Source: Posidonia oceanica
Lineage: Eukaryota; Streptophyta; Magnoliopsida; Alismatales; Posidoniaceae
Length of the DNA: 64,000 nucleotides
NCBI GenBank assembly: GCA_037176725.1
Contig: JAZBRS010000026.1
Span: 103,399,501 to 103,463,500, forward strand
Reading direction: 5' to 3'
Under the pieces are notes generated by a model. The model worked only from the letters and a program-made list of their open reading frames with translations, did no database searches and was not told where the DNA came from. Positions 45,145-55,088 of this stretch are shown piece by piece. The stretch's first letter is position 1, and every line of letters begins with the position of its first letter. Both the position numbers and the translations under genes were made by a program.

Positions 45145-46857
45145 ATCATGCAGACTCCAAGGGCGGCGATCCATCTTGCAGCCGGGCCAGTGCCGCAGGC
45201 CCCCGACGCCTACTACGTCGACTCCCCCTCGGACGAGGAAGAAGGAGTGGCGATAGAAGCCCAGGTCGATTCCTGGATGTCCGACTTAGAGTTGCTCTAT
45301 CAAGAACAACTCAAGTCGATAGCAGATGACCTGGCAGATCACCAAGCTACAGAAAGGAAAGGGAAAGCCGTAGTCATGGACCCTCCTCTGCAAGAGGACC
45401 ATACCTCTATCATGGTCCTAGAAGACTCAGCAGCGCCGGACTCCCCTAGACCAGATGAGCTCATCACTCTTCAACCAGAAGGCGGGTCTAGGTGGTTTGT
45501 GCAACCCATGCCTCACCTGAGCAATATATCGAGCGGCAGTAACCAGATCAGCCGCCAGTCTGGCGTATCCTCCACAAGCACACTAGAAGACCCAGAGGGA
45601 GGAGCATCAGCAGTAGATGCTACAGTAACAAAGCAGAATGCCTCAGCAGTAGAGCAGTCAGCAGCCTTAGCAGCAGAACAGTCAGCAGTATCAGCAGTAG
45701 AGTCAGCTAAGCCCTCAGCAGTATCAGCAGAGCACTCAGCAGAGCCAATCAGGCCAGAGCAAACAGTAGAAGGAGTTGCTGGGACGGAGGTCGCGCACCG
45801 AGGCTACAAGAATACCCGAGTGAGCGTGACCATCCTGAAGCGTCACCAGGGCCAAGCAGTGGAACGCATGCACTCTTTCAACATCACAAGCCCTTCCTTC
45901 GAGAAAGAGATCCTCTCAGAACTTATTGCCTATGGAGAGGAGGATGATACGGGCATGGATGAGACTGACGAACCTTTGCCCGAGTTCCGGCCCTATGACG
46001 ACGACCCAGAAGGCCCCAATCTCCATGTTGAAGAAGAAACGGAGGTTGTCAACATCGGCACAGCTGAGGAAGTCAGAGAAGTTTACATCAGTGCTCAGCT
46101 GTCCGCCCTGGCCCGAACAGAATTCATCGCATTCCTGAAAGAATATGCGGATGTCTTCGCCTGGAGTTATGAAGATATGGTCGGCCTTGACATAGAGATA
46201 GTGGTGCACAATCTGCCCTTAAATCCGGATGCCAAGCCAGTAAAGCAGAAATTGAGAAGATGGCGATTGCAGTGGCTGCTCATGATCAAAGAAGAGATAA
46301 TGAAGCAGCTTGGAGTCAACTTTCTGAAGGTCGTTCTTTATCCTGAATGGCTGGCAAACATTGTACCTGTGCCCAAGAAAGATGGCCGAATCTGGATCTG
46401 TATCGACTACAGGGACCTGAACAAGGCGAGTCCCAAGGACGACTTTCCATTGCCTCACATTGACGTCCTAGTCGACAATACAGCAGGCCACAAGATGCTC
46501 TCCTTCATGGACGGCTTTTCTGGATACAATCAGATCAAGATGGCAGAAGAGGACATGGAAAAGACCTCATTCATCACCCCTTGGGGAGTCTTCTGCTACC
46601 AAGTCATGCCGTTCGGCCTGAAGAATGCTGGTGCAACCTATCAGAGGGCCATGACTGCGCTGTTCCACGACCTCATGCACCAAGAAGTGGAGGTCTATGT
46701 AGACGATATGATTGCCAAAACCAAAGAGCCCGAGGATCATCTTGCCTGTCTTAGAAAGCTCTTTGACCGTCTACGGAAATACAAACTGCGCCTGAATCCC
46801 AAGAAGTGCGTATTCGGGGTGTCTTCTGGCAAATTGCTTGGCTACATTGTTAGCTAG
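45145..46857 (+). pseudogene. pol: D reverse transcriptase with N-terminal spacer
   Basis: Same frame as protease, between ambers at 45142 and 46855. The first 300 or so residues are acidic and Ala/Ser-rich spacer. RT begins near 46230: YPEWLANIVPVPKKDGRIWI, IDYRDLNKASPKDDFPLPHI, FMDGFSGYNQIKM, ITPWGVFCYQVMPFGLKNAG and the catalytic YVDD at 46696-46707, all intact. It copies element RNA into DNA inside the particle. The thumb continues after the amber at 46855-46857, which falls at …LGYIVS*RGIEVDP, where Gln or similar is usual. Confidence 0.9.
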
Positions 46858-47529
46858 AGGGGGATTGAGGTGGACCCGTTGAAAGCGCAAGCCATCGTGG
46901 ACATGCCACCCCCTAGAACTGAAAAAGAAGTCAGAAGTCTGCTTGGGCGTTTACAATATATCAGTCGCTTCATTGCACAGCTTACGCCCATCTGCGAACC
47001 CATATTCAAGCTCTTGAGGAAGAATGCGCAGATTCACTAGAGCGAGGAGTGTCAGGCTGCATTTGCCAAGATCAAGCAGCTATTGATCAAGCCTCCTGTC
47101 CTGGTCCCGCCTACACCAGGGAGACCCTTACTTCTCTACCTTTCTACCACGCAGCATTCCATGGGCGCCATCTTGGGCCAACATGACGAATCTGGTAGGA
47201 AGGAACGCGCCATCTACTACCTGAGCAAGAAATTTAATGAATGCGAAGCCAGGTACACAACACTAGAGAAGACTTGCTTATCACTTGTCTGGGCTGCACA
47301 GAAGCTAAGGCACTACATGATGGCATACCCAGTGCAGCTCTTATGCCGGCATGATCCTATCAAATTCCTCTTTCAAAAGCCGGCCATGGTGGGCAGATGT
47401 GCTAAGTGGCAGGTGTTATTGTCTCAGTACGACATCACCTTCGTCACACAGAAATCCATGAAGGGTCAAGCAATGGCAGACCATCTTGCTGACCTCCCTC
47501 TGCCTGAATACCAACCCCTCCAGACGTAG
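46858..47529 (+). pseudogene. pol: D RT connection and degenerate RNase H
   Basis: Same frame. RGIEVDPLKAQAIVDMPPPR and the RT-connecting EVRSLLGRLQYISRFIAQLT lead to an amber at 47038-47040, where Trp is usual (IHW.EECQ). The RNase H-like part is LYLSTTQHSMGAILGQHDES, AIYYLSKKFNECEARYTTLE and LCRHDPIKFLFQKPAMVGR. The first catalytic Asp of the canonical domain is replaced (LYLS), as is common where a second, archaeal-type RNase H has taken over. It ends at TAG 47527-47529. Confidence 0.85.
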
Positions 47530-48060
47530 TTCCCTGATGAAGACATTCTCTTTGCAATGGAGGACTCTGAGCAGAAAAATCCTGAAGAACCAGAGGAATG
47601 GCAGCTCTACTTTGATGGTGCAGTCAACAAGAAAGGCCGAGGCGTAGGCGCAGTGCTGGCCACGCCCCAAGGACAGATGACTCCTTTCGCGAGGAAGCTG
47701 ACTTTCACCTGCACAAACAACGAAGCAGAATACGAAGCATGCATCCTGGGGTTGAAAGTTGCCCTCGAGCATGAGGCGCAGAAGCTGCATGTGCACGGCG
47801 ATGCCATGCTGGTGATTTCTCAATTGAACGGTGATTGGAAGACAAAAGATCCCAAGCTTGTGCCGTATCACGAACACCTGCTGAGGCTGATGAAAGAATT
47901 CAAGAGCATCCGCTTCACATACCTGAACAGAGCGAAGAACGCGTATGCAGACGCACTAGCAACTCTAGCATCCTGGCTCACTATATCAGAAGACAGCACT
48001 GTGGATGTATCAGTCACTCGCATTGAGCAACCTGCATACTGCATGAGCATAGAAGAAGCG
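47530..48060 (+). pseudogene. pol: D archaeal-type RNase H (aRNH)
   Basis: WQLYFDGAVNKKGRGVGAVL carries the first Asp, TNNEAEYEACILGLK the Glu, VHGDAMLVISQLNG the second Asp and NAYADALATLAS the last Asp. All four catalytic positions are therefore present, unlike in the upstream RNase H. A second, archaeal/plant-type RNase H between RNase H and integrase is a published hallmark of Tat-group plant elements. It degrades RNA in RNA-DNA hybrids. It is in frame with integrase with no stop between. Confidence 0.9.
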
Positions 48061-49323
48061 GATCCCGCAGAGGGGCAGCCCTGGTATCAAGACATAAAAT
48101 CTTTCCTGGAGTCTGGTAACTTTCCTCCTGATACCACGGCAGCAGACAAGAGAACTTTGGCGCGTCTGGCGTCAAAGTATGTGTTAGGGGCCGGGCAGCT
48201 GTACAGAAGGTCTTACAATCAGATGCTACTGCGCTGCCTGAACAAATTGGAGGCGGATACGCTGATGCTTCAAGTGCATGCGGGGACTTGTGGCCCGCAC
48301 ATGAACGGCGTCCTCCTGGCCAAGAAGATCATGCTTCAAGGATATTTTTGGCAGACCATGGAAGCAGACTGCTGCCGGTTTGTGCGTAAATGCCACAACT
48401 GTCAGATCCATGGTAACTTCATCAAGGCCCCTCCACATCAGCTGCACAACATGTCTTCGCCATGGCCTTTCTCCACCTGGGGGATCGATGTCATCGGCGC
48501 CATCCACCCCGCTGCTTCAAATGGTCATCGTTACATTCTGGTAGCGATCGATTACTTTACCAAGTGGGTGGAAGCAGCCTCTTACAGAACAGTCACCGCT
48601 GCGGCAACAGAAAAATTCATCAGAAACAATATTGTTGCCCGATATGGGGTCCCGCACTCTGTCATCTCTGATAACGGCTCAAACTTCATTGCCAAAAGGA
48701 TCGAAGAATACCTGCAAAGTCTCAGAATCAAGCACCATCGATCCTCGCCCTATCGGCCTCAGATGAACGGAGCAGTGGAGTCTGCAAACAAGAACATTGT
48801 CAAAATCCTGAAGAAAATGGCAGAAATCCACAAGGATTGGCACGACAAGCTCCTGTACGCGCTCTGGGCGTACAGGACATCAATCCGGACCTCTACAGGA
48901 GCCACCCCGTACTCTCTGGTGTACGGCATGGAAGCGGTGTTACCTGTTGAAGTGGAGATCCCCTCCCTGCGGATCCTACGGGAAGCTGAGTTGGAAGAAG
49001 CAGAATGGGTCGAAGACCGCTGCGTCCAACTGAACTTGATTGATGAGCGCAGATTGCAAGCCATGCACAACGCTCACTGCTATCAGAAGCGGATGGCCAG
49101 AGCATTCTTGAAGAAGGTCCAGCCCAGAAGCTTTCAGCCAGGGGACCTTGTCTTGCGCGCCATTCATTTGCCTGACGGTCGAGGGAAATTCCGACCCAAT
49201 TGGCGTGGCCCCTTTGTGGTCAAGTAGATCTTCTCGGGAGGCGCTGTAACTCTTGAAGATATGGACCAGATTGAGCAGTCTGAGCCCGTCAACCTCTGCT
49301 ATCTCAAGAAGTACTATCAGTAG
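48061..49323 (+). pseudogene. pol: D integrase
   Basis: The zinc-binding HHCC module is at about 48270-48410 (HAGTCGPHMNGVL … FVRKCHNCQ). The DDE core has WGIDVIGAIHP (first Asp), HSVISDNGSNFIAKR (second Asp) and NGAVESANKNIVK (Glu), all intact. The C-terminal region has FQPGDLVLRAIHLPDGRGKF and the GPF/Y-like PNWRGPFVVK, then an amber at 49225-49227 and IFSGGAVTLEDMDQ, with NLCYLKKYYQ and the final TAG at 49321-49323. It inserts element DNA into the chromosome. Only the last 31 codons lie behind the amber, so this domain could be near-functional. Confidence 0.9.
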
Positions 49324-50817
49324 CCGAAAGCGGCCCCGTTGCAGATGCCCTTCTCCCACTTGCATTTTCATTCTCGCCTTCTTGCTTCAACTCTGTTTCA
49401 AATCATCATCGTCATCCTTTCAATTCGTGCATCCTTTCTCTTCAAATCATCATCATCGTCATCCTTCCAACTCTTGCATCCTTTCTTTTCAAATCATTAT
49501 CGTCATCCTCTCAAGCATCGCATCTTTGGCCCGGTGATGACAACCGGAAGTGCTTGCCTGCTCTGGAAGGAGTCACCCTGCCTCACCCGGCACTACTTAG
49601 ATGTCTTAGCAAGTGAGGGAGCCACCACCAGTGAGGACAGGCAAACTGTCTAATCTCGTAAGGACATACACCTCTGAGAGAGAAAAATGTTAGGATGTGA
49701 ATCTGAAAAAGGTGAGAGTAGACATCTAGGCTTGGGCACGTCCAAGGAACAGAAGACGAAGACACAGGCCGGCCCTAGAAATAGGGGTGTGCAGTCTAAC
49801 CCTGCTCCTTCTACCCATCACACAGCAGACCCAAAGCCTAAATCTATTACAATTCAAGCCCCCTTCTTTTGCCACCAAAATGGGGATAGCAGAAGCCTGA
49901 AAAAAAAAGAGAAAAAAAAGGAATCAAGCAAAAAAAAAAAAAAAAGAGATAGAACAAAAAACCCAAAAAAAAAAGGGGGAGGAAAAAGCAAGCAAAAAAG
50001 AAGAAAAGGGCAAGTTGTAGCCTGAAAATACAGGCACCGTTATCCCCCATACCATCACTAGAGATCCCCAGGGAGTTAAGCTTGAAAAGGGTCTACCACA
50101 TCCCTCCAAGAGCAACACTTACCCTTCTTCTAGTTAGGGGCAGAAAAAGACTGCATACCTATGAGGGAGGAGTCAATCAAAAAGTGAGAGCTGAAAAAAT
50201 AGGTGTAGGTCCTGAGAGTGCAGCAAGTAGCCTGTCCTCACCACACCACCACCCATATAATGCCAACATCCGTTCCGGAGCGCCACCAACAAGCCGAGAG
50301 TCTGAGTAGGGCCCAGTGAGTCAAGGACCACTCCCTTCCTTTGTAGCAGGCACCAAAGCGCTCCGTATGCTGAGGGCACTCAAGCATACTCATATATCCA
50401 AGCATACTCATCCCTTCAAGCATACCACTCATCTTCATAGGCATATCACTTGCATCCTGCATACATGCATCCCCATCTATCCTTCCTTTCCTGCTAATCT
50501 CTCCGCTCTGCAACACGCTCAGGCCCTGAGGCAGTACTTCTCCCCAGCAGGGCGCGTCGACGACACTCAAGCTGCGCTGGTCTAGATCTCCTGCGAGCCC
50601 TCGCCCCCGTGTCCACAAGACTGCAACAGAATCCCCCTGCTTATCAGTGCTTAACTGCTGTGTTTCGTTATCAACTGCTAAATGCATATGGAACTACGTT
50701 TTCAATTTCAGTTTCTGCTTGTTGCCAATGATTACATACCTGCGAGATCTGACTGTTTATTGATAGCAGGTACCTTCAAGCCTTGCAGTAATCAACCAGT
50801 CTTCTGCAATCAGCGCA
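49324..50817 (+). other. D int2 spacer between integrase and the extra ORF, with an internal polypurine tract
   Basis: Non-coding. At 49380-49510 there are ATCATCATCGTCATCC repeats. At 49895-50000 there is a purine-rich tract, including A10-GGGGGAGGAAAAAG at about 49965-49988, strongly resembling a polypurine primer. From 50147 the text matches int1 28378 onward, including CAAGCATACTCAT repeats (50385-50440). Int1 lacks everything upstream of that point down to its PBS. Confidence 0.7.
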
Positions 50818-52020
50818 ATGGGCTTCCCTACTCTGCTAACTCCTGCACATTGCTCGGAAACCCTGCGAGAATGGATCGGCAGGCTCACTCAAGAAGACTG
50901 TGAAAAGCTGCGCCTGTGGGGCATACCAACTAAACTGCTGAAGGCTGCTGATGTGGAAGTCAGTCGCCACCTTCTGTGTGCCGCCGCAAGATTCTGGAAA
51001 CCGGCGCACCACGTCTTCCGCTTTGGCAAGACTGAACTGACACCCACACTGGAAGAGGTGCGTCGGATCTGCGGCTTTTCAAAGATCATGGGGCCGCCTA
51101 TTTTCATGAGGCGAGACGGATATCTCCAGGTCCTAAGCCAGCTGACTGGGCTATCCACTCGAACCTGCCAACAGAAGCTAATCTGCACCAGTGGACCAGA
51201 GCCCATGCTTCGCCTTGCACACTTCGATGATATCATGAACAAGCGTGCTGACCTCGGAGATGAGTTGTGGCTCCGAGGATTTGTCATCCGCTTTCTGGGT
51301 GAGCTGATCTTTACTCATGGCCGACTGACAGTGGCCATCGAGGTCGCAGAGATTGCGCTAGCTGTGGTGACCCAGCACATAGACCTGGCACCAGTTGTCT
51401 TGGCAGAGACCTATCGCGGGCTGGACCGCATTTCTCATCGCTGCCGCCACTTCCACGGTTGCGGAGCACTCATACAAGTCTGGCTGACTGCGCACTTAGA
51501 GATGGACTTCCTGCGCCCTCAAGTACACGCCTTCGAAGCATACTGCAGCAGCGTTCGTACCAAAGCAGACGAGAGCGTCAAAGAAGAGTACGAGAGGCTG
51601 TCAACACTGACTGACGACGCTGTGACCTGGCGTATCGTCCCCTCTGCAGCCGAGCCATTTGCTATCTTTTTCAGCGCGCGCGACACGCGGCTGATCGTTC
51701 TTCCAAGCTTCACAGCAGGCGTAGAGTACCACCCAATCAAGGTCATGCGCCAGTTCGGCTTCCAGCAGGGCGCCTTCATCGATAGTACAGCGCCCAAGCT
51801 TCTACAGATGTACCCTCTCAGCACAACTGCCCCAACCAAGAAGCTTGCTAGTCTGATGCAGCATGGGGTCCAATCTACAGACATTGCAGCTGTGAGAGGT
51901 GTAGGATGCACCCCTGAATATGAAGCTGAAGTCCGACAGCTCTGGCCTATCACTGAAGTCCCGCCAGGCGGCCCCTTGTTCCCCGACTCCAGGCAGTCGA
52001 AGAAGGCCCGAACTGACTAG
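50818..52020 (+). CDS. Extra ORF of D: DUF7745 / plant-mobile-domain-like protein, intact
   Basis: 400 codons from ATG 50818 (MGFPTLLTPAHCSETLREWI), in sense orientation, downstream of integrase. Visible features: CEKLRLWGIPTKLLK; a segment RFWKPAHHVFRFGKTELTPT followed by LEEVRRICGFSK; a helical GRLTVAIEVAEIALAVVTQH; VLAETYRGLDRISHRCRHFH; LIQVWLTAHLEMDF; and VEYHPIKVMRQFGFQQGAF near the end, with a basic C-terminus. From memory the FW-x-P…F…LTPTLEE and AET-R-L patterns fit DUF7745, a plant protein family linked to transposable elements and the plant mobile domain. No enzymatic motif is seen. Unlike every other coding segment of D it has no stop, which suggests recent selection or youth. A nuclear or RNA-handling role is only a guess. 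Confidence 0.75.
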   Translation: MGFPTLLTPAHCSETLREWIGRLTQEDCEKLRLWGIPTKLLKAADVEVSRHLLCAAARFWKPAHHVFRFGKTELTPTLEEVRRICGFSKIMGPPIFMRRDGYLQVLSQLTGLSTRTCQQKLICTSGPEPMLRLAHFDDIMNKRADLGDELWLRGFVIRFLGELIFTHGRLTVAIEVAEIALAVVTQHIDLAPVVLAETYRGLDRISHRCRHFHGCGALIQVWLTAHLEMDFLRPQVHAFEAYCSSVRTKADESVKEEYERLSTLTDDAVTWRIVPSAAEPFAIFFSARDTRLIVLPSFTAGVEYHPIKVMRQFGFQQGAFIDSTAPKLLQMYPLSTTAPTKKLASLMQHGVQSTDIAAVRGVGCTPEYEAEVRQLWPITEVPPGGPLFPDSRQSKKARTD

Positions 52021-53103
52021 GCCCTTGTGCAACCATCATGTGGTCTTCTTTCGGATTATGCTGTACATCTCTGGCCTGCCAAAGGCACTGTACTCATCAA
52101 GTTTTATTAATGAAAACTGTTTCTGCTATCTGCTTGCGCATCAAGACTCTTTGCTGCATTGCATATCATTATCATCACCATCTTGGGCCCTCTAACCAGA
52201 CTTGCAGGCATCACAACGCAGGCAAAGTCCTCAGCACCCAATCCGGAGTCCAGAACATCTGCGGACCCGCGTCGTCAAGCTACGCCATCCGGCGTCCCCA
52301 GCTGGTTGCCCCCAGCTGAAGTCCCTTGCGAGCTGGCACCCCAAACTGCCCGGCGAAAGGTCCGTCAACCTGTCATCATCCTCAGCTGATCATCCTCAGC
52401 TAAGTCCCTTGCGGGCTGGCACCCCAAACTGCTCGGCGATGGGTTCGTCAACCTATCATCCATCCACTCACTCATCTATCTTTGCATCCTGATGCCAGGA
52501 GCGCTTCGACCATCCCCTGGAATCATCCTAATACCAGGGGCATCTTTTGGCTGCCCTGCGGTATCATCCCCAGCTGATCATCCTCAGCTGAATTCTCTGC
52601 GGGCTGGCACCCCAAACTGCTCGGCGGAAGGTCCGTCAACCTGTCACTCTTCTCGGCTGGTCATCCCCAGCTGAGTCCCCAGTTGGTCGTCCCCAGCTGG
52701 ATCACTGTCTTCTGCGGGCTGGCACCCCAAACTGCTCGGCGAAAGTCCGTCAACCTGTCATCCTCCCCAGCTGATCACCCTCAGCTGAGTCCCTTGCGGG
52801 CTGGTACCCCAAACTACTCGTCTGACAAGCACGACACTCTTGTCATCACTCTCTGCTCTCGATGCCAAGGACGCGCTGGCCAACCCCTGGTGTCATCCCG
52901 ACACCAGGGGCATCTTTTGATCGCCCCTTGGTATCACTCTTTCCCTCTTTCCCCTATGACGTTCCTGGCGTCATGGGATGATTTCTTCTCATCATTCCCT
53001 CATCCCCTCTTTGCCGGCCGATAAGTCCGATATCTTATCATTCTTATCATTCCCTCATCCCCTCTTTGCCGGCCGATAAGTCCGATATCTTATCAACCAA
53101 CCC
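52021..53103 (+). repeat. D int2 tail, first part: hairpin-rich 3' untranslated region
   Basis: Homologue of int1 30276-31550. Stems include CCCCTGGTGTC (52884-52894) / GACACCAGGGG (52900-52910), CCTATGACG (52953-52961) / CGTCATGGG (52969-52977) and GATAAG/CTTATC near 53020-53100. The phrase GGCACCCCAAACTGC…CCGTCAACCTG recurs at about 52335, 52420, 52605 and 52720. No gene is seen. Confidence 0.75.
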
Positions 53104-53568
53104 TTCTCATCATGATCTCATCCCCCTCTTTAGCTTAGCTTCTCATCATGATCTCATCCCCCTCTTTAGCTTAGCTTCTCATCATGATCTCATCCCCCTC
53201 TTTAGCTTAAATTCTCATCATGATCTTATCCCCCTCTTTAGCTTAACTTCTCATCATGATCTCATCCCCCTCTTTAGCTTAATTTCTCATCATGATCTCA
53301 TCCCCCTCTTTAGCTTAATTTCTCATCATGATCTCATCCCCCTCTTTAGATTAATTTCTCATCATGATCTCATCCCCCTCTTTAGATTAATTTTTCATCA
53401 TGATCTCATCCCCCTCTTTAGCCTAATTTCTCATCATGACCTCATCCCCCTCTTTAGATTAATTTCTCATCATGATCTCATCCCCCTCTTTAGATTAACT
53501 TCTCATCATGACCTCATCCCCCTCTTTAGATCAACTTCTCATCATTATCTCGTCCCCTCTTTGCCGGC
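53104..53568 (+). repeat. 36-bp tandem array, about 13 copies (int2)
   Basis: Same unit and position as the int1 array (31551-32268) but shorter. Copies vary at GCTTAA, GATTAA or GCCTAA. It ends, like int1, in ATCATTATCTCGTCCCCTCT followed by a GATAAG/CTTATC hairpin. Confidence 0.95.
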
Positions 53569-53640
53569 CGATAAGTCCGATATCTTATCATTCTCATCAT
53601 GATCTTGTCCCCTCTTATCAACAATCAATCACTCGTGCTA

Positions 53641-54544
53641 GGCTGATATCCGAAACTATCAATCATCAATCAAACAAACTCGTGCTAGGCTGATATCCGA
53701 AACTATCAACAATCAATCACTCTCAGGCTGATAACCTAAACTATCTTCTGGCCGATCCATGGTTGGCCCGCAGTTGTGTTATACGGCTGACATCCAGTAA
53801 CTGTCCCTTGCAATTGCGGTTTCCAGTTGATAGGTCTGTAAACTATCCTCCAGTTGATAGGTCTGTAAACTATCCGTCGGTTGACAGGACCGTAAACTGT
53901 CGTTAGGCTGATACTCCTAAACTATCACTAGCAATTGCATTATACGGCTGATATCCAGTAACTATCCCTCATCATCGCGCGTTTCCAGTTGATAGGTCTG
54001 TAAACTATCCGCCGGTTGACAGGACCGTAAACTGTCGCTCCAGTTGATAGGTCTGTAAACTATCCACCAGTTGGTAGGACTGTAAACTACCACGCGCAAT
54101 GATGTTATACGGCTGACATCCAGTAACTGTCCCTCGCAATGCCGTTTCCAGTTGATAGGACTGTAAACTATCCTCCAGTTGATAGGTCTGTAAACTATCC
54201 GCCGGTTGACAGGACCGTAAACTGTCACTCCAGATGATAGACTGTAAACTATCCGGCATTGCGTTATACGGCTGATATCCAGTAACTATCCCTCATGGTT
54301 TGTGGGTTCCAGTTGATAGGTCTGTAAACTATCCTCCAGTTGATAGGTCTGTAAACTATCCACCGGTTGACAGGACCGTAAACTGTCGTTAGGCTGATAC
54401 TCCTAAACTATCACCCACAACCATGTTATACGGCTGATACCCAGTAACTATCACTCACAACTGCTCCGGTTGACAGGACCGTAAACTGTCACTCCCGGTT
54501 GATAGGACCGTAAACTATCCGGACGATAAGCCCGTCACCTTATC
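53641..54544 (+). repeat. Covarying hairpin array, int2 version (about 27 hairpins in 4 closed domains)
   Basis: Same hairpin unit as int1. Stem types are GATAG/CTATC, GACAG/CTGTC, GACAT/CTGTC, GATAC or GATAT/CTATC, GGTAG/CTACC (54073-54077 with 54087-54091) and the last GATAAG/CTTATC. Domain-closing stems: GCAATTGC (53810-53817 / 53931-53938), CATCATCGCGCGT (53970-53982) / ACGCGCAATGATG (54092-54104), CGCAATGCCG (54135-54144) / CGGCATTGCG (54254-54263) and CATGGTTTGTGGG (54294-54306) / CCCACAACCATG (54414-54425). The outermost stem is GCAGTTGTG (53770-53778) / CACAACTGC (54456-54464). Domains are joined by GTTATACGGCTGATATCCAG-type linkers. Confidence 0.85.
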
Positions 54545-55088
54545 ATTTTTTTTTCTCCTTTTCGGCGTGACCTTGTCCCAGGAAGACGAAGTCACGCACC
54601 CCCTTTCTGCGATAGGAGAGTTGGCCTCTCTCCCCTCGCACCCCTCTCTCCTGCTAGCTTGCTCCCCGGGCGGGGACCAGCTGCACCCTGTTTTCCTTCG
54701 CTTTGTCGTGCAAGTCTGGCCTCCTGGCCGGACATCCGCACCACATCGCGCCTTTTTATCATTTTCTTTGCATCATCTCAGCACTTTCTTAGCTAACACT
54801 ACATATCACTTTAGCACCATCAGCATTACTTGCACAGCATCGGCATTTTCTTATAGCTGCACTAACTTTTATATTAACTCTTGCATTGCATTTAGCATAT
54901 CACACACAGCACGGCATCCATCTGCACTGGCATCTTGCATTGCGGCAACGGGCTACGATCTTCGGTGCATCCGCCGAATAAGTAGTTCACGCCCATAGCA
55001 AACCGCTGCTCCCGCCGGTCAGATGGGGTGTCTTGTCAACCCTGAGCAGCGACCGCACTCCGCTTGCCCTCGCTCAGGGAGGGGCATC
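54545..55088 (+). other. D int2 3' end with polypurine tract
   Basis: It starts with the stem GCGTGAC (54565-54571) / GTCACGC (54591-54597). Non-coding text follows to AGATGGGGTGTC (55021-55032), which is complementary to GACACCCCATCT at the start of LTR3 (55093-55104). The polypurine tract AGGGAGGGG is at 55076-55084, four bases before LTR3. Confidence 0.8.

Noticed and set aside
49895..50000. Poly(A) tail of an inserted cDNA or processed pseudogene
   Set aside because: The tract mixes A with G in a polypurine pattern, is not preceded by gene-like sequence other than integrase, and has no target duplication.
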